DNA of 31,552 bases from IMG/VR virus record IMGVR_UViG_3300034072_001291, positions 1 through 31,552 of that record; one strand, written 5' to 3'. The DNA is from a virus. Position numbers and translations under genes: made by a program. Below the pieces are notes generated by a model, which saw only the letters and a list, made by a program, of their open reading frames with translations, was not told the DNA's origin and ran no database searches. Shown here piece by piece: positions 29,350-31,552 of the stretch. The number at the start of each line of letters is the position of its first letter. The first letter of the stretch is position 1.

Positions 29350-29486
29350 GCGTTTCCAAGGTCCGGCCCGACCCCACCGGCTGACACAGACGAAAAGAAC
29401 CACCCAGCGGCACCGTCGCGCAGCGGCGGCTGCGCCGCCGCGGGGGCTTTGCGGGGGCCGGACCGCAAGGTCCGTGCCAGAATTGG

Positions 29487-29507
29487 CCCTCGCGGCTGAC
29501 GCGAGGG
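29487..29507 (-). terminator. Hairpin just 3' of the methylase gene
   Basis: A perfect 8-bp stem (CCCTCGCG / CGCGAGGG) with a 5-base loop ends one base from the methylase stop. No T-run follows. It could limit read-through between the converging genes. Confidence 0.4.
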
Positions 29508-29508
29508 A

Positions 29509-30336
29509 TCACTCGATCGCGGGAAGTGCGAAGTTGCTGATGAGGAGCTCGCCCGCCGGCTTGGCGCCACCATGCGCGGACGAGATCGAGTACGTCGTCT
29601 TGATCGGCACCTGGTGCAGATCCGCAAAGATCTCCCGAATCTCCGGCGTGTCATTGATCGAGACGATCGACTTGCCGCGCGCGGCCGAGAGCGCCCGGGC
29701 GAGCCGCTCGAAGTCCGCCGGCGCGAAGACCGTCTTCCCGTAATCGTCCTCGCAGCCCCAGTAGGGCGGGTCGCAATAGAACAGCATTCCCGGCCGATCG
29801 TACCGCGCGATGAACTGGTCGAAGGGCAGCTGCTCGATCGTCACCCCGGTCAGCCGTTCGTGGATGTCCGCGAGCAGCGGCTCCAGCTTGCCGATATCGA
29901 AGCGGGCGCCCTGGGCCTTGTCGACACCGAAGTTGCGGCCCTCAACCTTCCCGCCGAACGCCAGGCGCTGAAGATACAGGAATCGCGCTGCGCGCTGGAG
30001 GTCCGTGAGCCGCGTGGGATCGAGACCGCGCAATCGTTCGAATTCGTTGCGGCTCGAGATGCGCCAGCGCAGCATATCGATGAAGTAGGGATAGTGCTCC
30101 TGGAGCACACGGAAGAAGCAGGCGACGTCGCCACTGATGTCGTTGATCGCCTCGAACCTCGGCCGGGCCCCCCGGCGCAGGAAGATCCCGCCCATCCCGA
30201 CGAACGGCTCGGCATAGCCGTCATGGTCGACCGCCTCGATGATCGCGCAGATCCGCTGCGCGAGGTTGCGCTTGCCGCCGATGTATCCGGCAGCGGGACG
30301 CACAGGTTTGATCGCCCTCAGTGTTGCATTTGTCAC
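29509..30336 (-). CDS. D12-class DNA adenine methylase
   Basis: 275 residues from a GTG at 30336 with AAAGGA 8 bases upstream. Motif X (GYIGGKRNLA, residues 17-26), motif I (AEPFVGMGG, 42-50) and motif IV (CDPPYWG, 188-194) are all present in the order of Dam/D12 (alpha-type) N6-adenine methylases. It also shows AFGGKVEGRNFGV and FERLARALSAARG. A target of GATC or a related site is likely but not provable here. No restriction enzyme gene lies next to it, so it is a solitary methylase, perhaps protecting the element or timing its replication. It faces the HTH gene and shares direction with the second integrase. Confidence 0.92.
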   Translation of the reverse strand: MTNATLRAIKPVRPAAGYIGGKRNLAQRICAIIEAVDHDGYAEPFVGMGGIFLRRGARPRFEAINDISGDVACFFRVLQEHYPYFIDMLRWRISSRNEFERLRGLDPTRLTDLQRAARFLYLQRLAFGGKVEGRNFGVDKAQGARFDIGKLEPLLADIHERLTGVTIEQLPFDQFIARYDRPGMLFYCDPPYWGCEDDYGKTVFAPADFERLARALSAARGKSIVSINDTPEIREIFADLHQVPIKTTYSISSAHGGAKPAGELLISNFALPAIE

Positions 30337-30448
30337 GATAACAGTCCTTTATTCCCCCGCCCGTTGCGCGGGTGCGGGGCGGCCAGCGTGGCCAGCTGTG
30401 TCGTGACGAGTTCCGGCTCGTCGGTTCATCGGGCTGCAACCCCGGTGA

Positions 30449-30467
30449 CCCCCGCTCGCGGCGGGGG
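30449..30467. terminator. Hairpin between second integrase and methylase
   Basis: A perfect 7-bp stem (CCCCCGC / GCGGGGG) with a 5-base loop lies 15 bases beyond the second integrase stop, in the 145-base gap before the methylase. No T-run on the minus side. Weak terminator or structure only. Confidence 0.4.
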
Positions 30468-30481
30468 ATATCAAGATTTCT

Positions 30482-31552
30482 TTATGTGTCAGAAAGCAGC
30501 TGTCCCCAGCGGTCGAACAGCTGGCGCCGCCGGGCGAGCTGGGCCGAACGGTTATAGGCGGCCTCGACCTTCCCCTTGCCCGCGTGGCCCAGCGCCGCGT
30601 CGATATCGAAGCGCCATTCGGACCCGAGCTCTTCGTTGAGGATCGTCGAGAAACTGGCGCGCCACCCGTGCGGCACGTGGCGGCCGGCATAGCCCGCTCG
30701 CTCGTAGAGCTCGCGGATGGCGCCCGGCGCGATCGGCCCGCCATCGCGGCCGGCGAAGACGAGCTGCTGCGGGTGGACTAGTGTTGGCGACAGATACCTC
30801 AGCAAGGCCACCGCAGCCTCGCTAAGCGGCACGACGTGATCGAACCGCGCGTCGGCCTTCTTCGCGCGGCTCAGCTTCATCCGCTCTGCCGGCACCGTCC
30901 AGGTGCGCGCCTCGAGATCGACCTCTGCCCATGTCATCCCGCGCACCGCCGCCAGGCGCACAGCCGTGAGCGCGAGGAACTTGCTCGCGAGGACCGTCTC
31001 AGCGCGCGCCGGTTCGGCATCGCTCGCCTCGAGCAGCGCCCGACAGTCCTCGATCGACGTCAGCGCCGGGTGCGGCCGCGCCGGCGGAGGGCTCAGCATA
31101 GCGGCACCGAGATCATCGGCCGGGTTGCCGGTCACCAACCCGCGCGCGCGGCCGAAGGCGAAGATCTCCGCGAGCCGCTGGCGCACGCGGTGCGCCGTCG
31201 CGTTCCGCCCTCGCCGCGCGATCGCCTCGATCCGGCCGAGCAGCTGCGGCGCCGTGATATCCGATGCGCGCGCCGCGCCGAGCTCGGGGAAAATATCGCG
31301 CTCGAGGCTGGCGAGCACGTCCCCCGCGTGCGCCGGCGACCAGGCCGGAAGGTTCGCCTGGTACCAGAGCCGCGCGAGCTGCTCGAGCGTCTCGCCTTCA
31401 GCCGCATCCCGCGCCTTCAGCCGCGCCGGATCGACGTGCCGATCCAGCTGCTCCTTGGCTTCGGCCTGTAGGATCCGCGCGCGGTTGACGTTGATCTCGG
31501 GGAACTGGCCGAGCGTGAGCAGCTTCTCGCGGCCCTGCCAGCGGTACTTCAG
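30482..31552 (-). CDS. Second P4-type integrase, 5' end cut by the window edge
   Basis: 356 codons are visible and the frame is open to the last base, so the true start lies beyond the right edge. Visible parts: the end of the arm-binding DUF4102 domain (LKYRWQGREKLLTLGQFPEI), core helices, and the catalytic domain with ALTAVRLAAVRGMTWAEVD (Arg), GRHVPHGWRASFS (HxxR), ALGHAGKGKVEAAYNR (second His and Tyr). It is a relative of the integrase at 27-28 kb but clearly different in most positions (not a recent duplicate). It presumably belongs to a neighbouring island, or is the second integrase of a composite element. It looks catalytically intact. Confidence 0.92.
   Translation of the reverse strand: MKYRWQGREKLLTLGQFPEINVNRARILQAEAKEQLDRHVDPARLKARDAAEGETLEQLARLWYQANLPAWSPAHAGDVLASLERDIFPELGAARASDITAPQLLGRIEAIARRGRNATAHRVRQRLAEIFAFGRARGLVTGNPADDLGAAMLSPPPARPHPALTSIEDCRALLEASDAEPARAETVLASKFLALTAVRLAAVRGMTWAEVDLEARTWTVPAERMKLSRAKKADARFDHVVPLSEAAVALLRYLSPTLVHPQQLVFAGRDGGPIAPGAIRELYERAGYAGRHVPHGWRASFSTILNEELGSEWRFDIDAALGHAGKGKVEAAYNRSAQLARRRQLFDRWGQLLSDT

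Noticed and set aside
29509-30336. Restriction-modification system
   Set aside because: The methylase stands alone; no endonuclease or specificity gene is next to it. The HNH protein at 15.6 kb belongs to the packaging module.

Overview
This is a high-GC window (about two thirds G+C by eye) carrying most of a temperate siphovirus-type prophage. The host is probably an alphaproteobacterium, most likely of the Sphingomonadales (Sphingomonadaceae/Erythrobacteraceae). This rests on the codon bias, an alphaproteobacterial-type GapR/DUF2312 protein, a GTA-gp10-like tail chaperone and the style of the small phage genes. The lineage is inferred, because no host marker gene or tRNA is visible.

Layout. 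(1) Positions 1-17309, minus strand: one nearly gapless late operon read right to left. It contains small genes, a Gam-like nuclease inhibitor, HNH nuclease, TerS, TerL, portal, prohead protease, HK97-type capsid, head-tail connectors, tail tube, a tail chaperone with a lambda G/GT-type -1 slippery site, tape measure, distal tail proteins and the start of a very large tail-tip protein that runs off the left edge. Most junctions overlap as ATGA, GTGA or TGATG. (2) Positions 17330-19644, minus: the control region. It contains the CI-like repressor, a Cys-rich exported peptide and a lipoprotein directly behind it (probable lysogenic-conversion cargo), a LexA-type winged-HTH protein, a candidate late regulator, a 58-residue gene with a TTG start, and a nested hairpin plus direct repeats ahead of the late operon. 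(3) Positions 19656-19717: a triple operator between the divergent repressor and Cro-like genes. (4) Positions 19730-26999, plus: the early operon. It contains the Cro-like protein, a CII-like regulator, Cys-cluster proteins, a GapR-like protein, a DUF6948-like protein, a protein with 34 Tyr-Gly/Asp-Gly repeats, a ParB-like protein, an ASCH-like protein and an AlpA-like regulator. (5) Positions 27000-31552: a P4-type integrase surrounded by copies of an 8-bp motif, a winged-HTH (possibly replication) gene, and on the minus strand a D12-class adenine methylase and a second P4-type integrase cut by the right edge.

How it fits together. Repressor versus Cro at the operators sets lysogeny. The early operon makes DNA-binding and partition-like proteins and ends next to AlpA and integrase. 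The minus-strand regulator and leader hairpin plausibly gate the 17-kb late operon. Holin and endolysin genes are not in view and may lie beyond the left edge. The two integrases facing each other at the right end suggest that two elements abut or are nested there.

The most interesting signals are the in-frame GGGAAAC frameshift site, the binary TAC/GAC hexanucleotide repeat, the repressor-linked exported proteins, the capsid gene isolated by hairpins, the motif array at the integrase 5' end, and small overlapping genes of 60 residues or fewer that simple ORF calling misses. No stretch over 300 bases lacks a gene.
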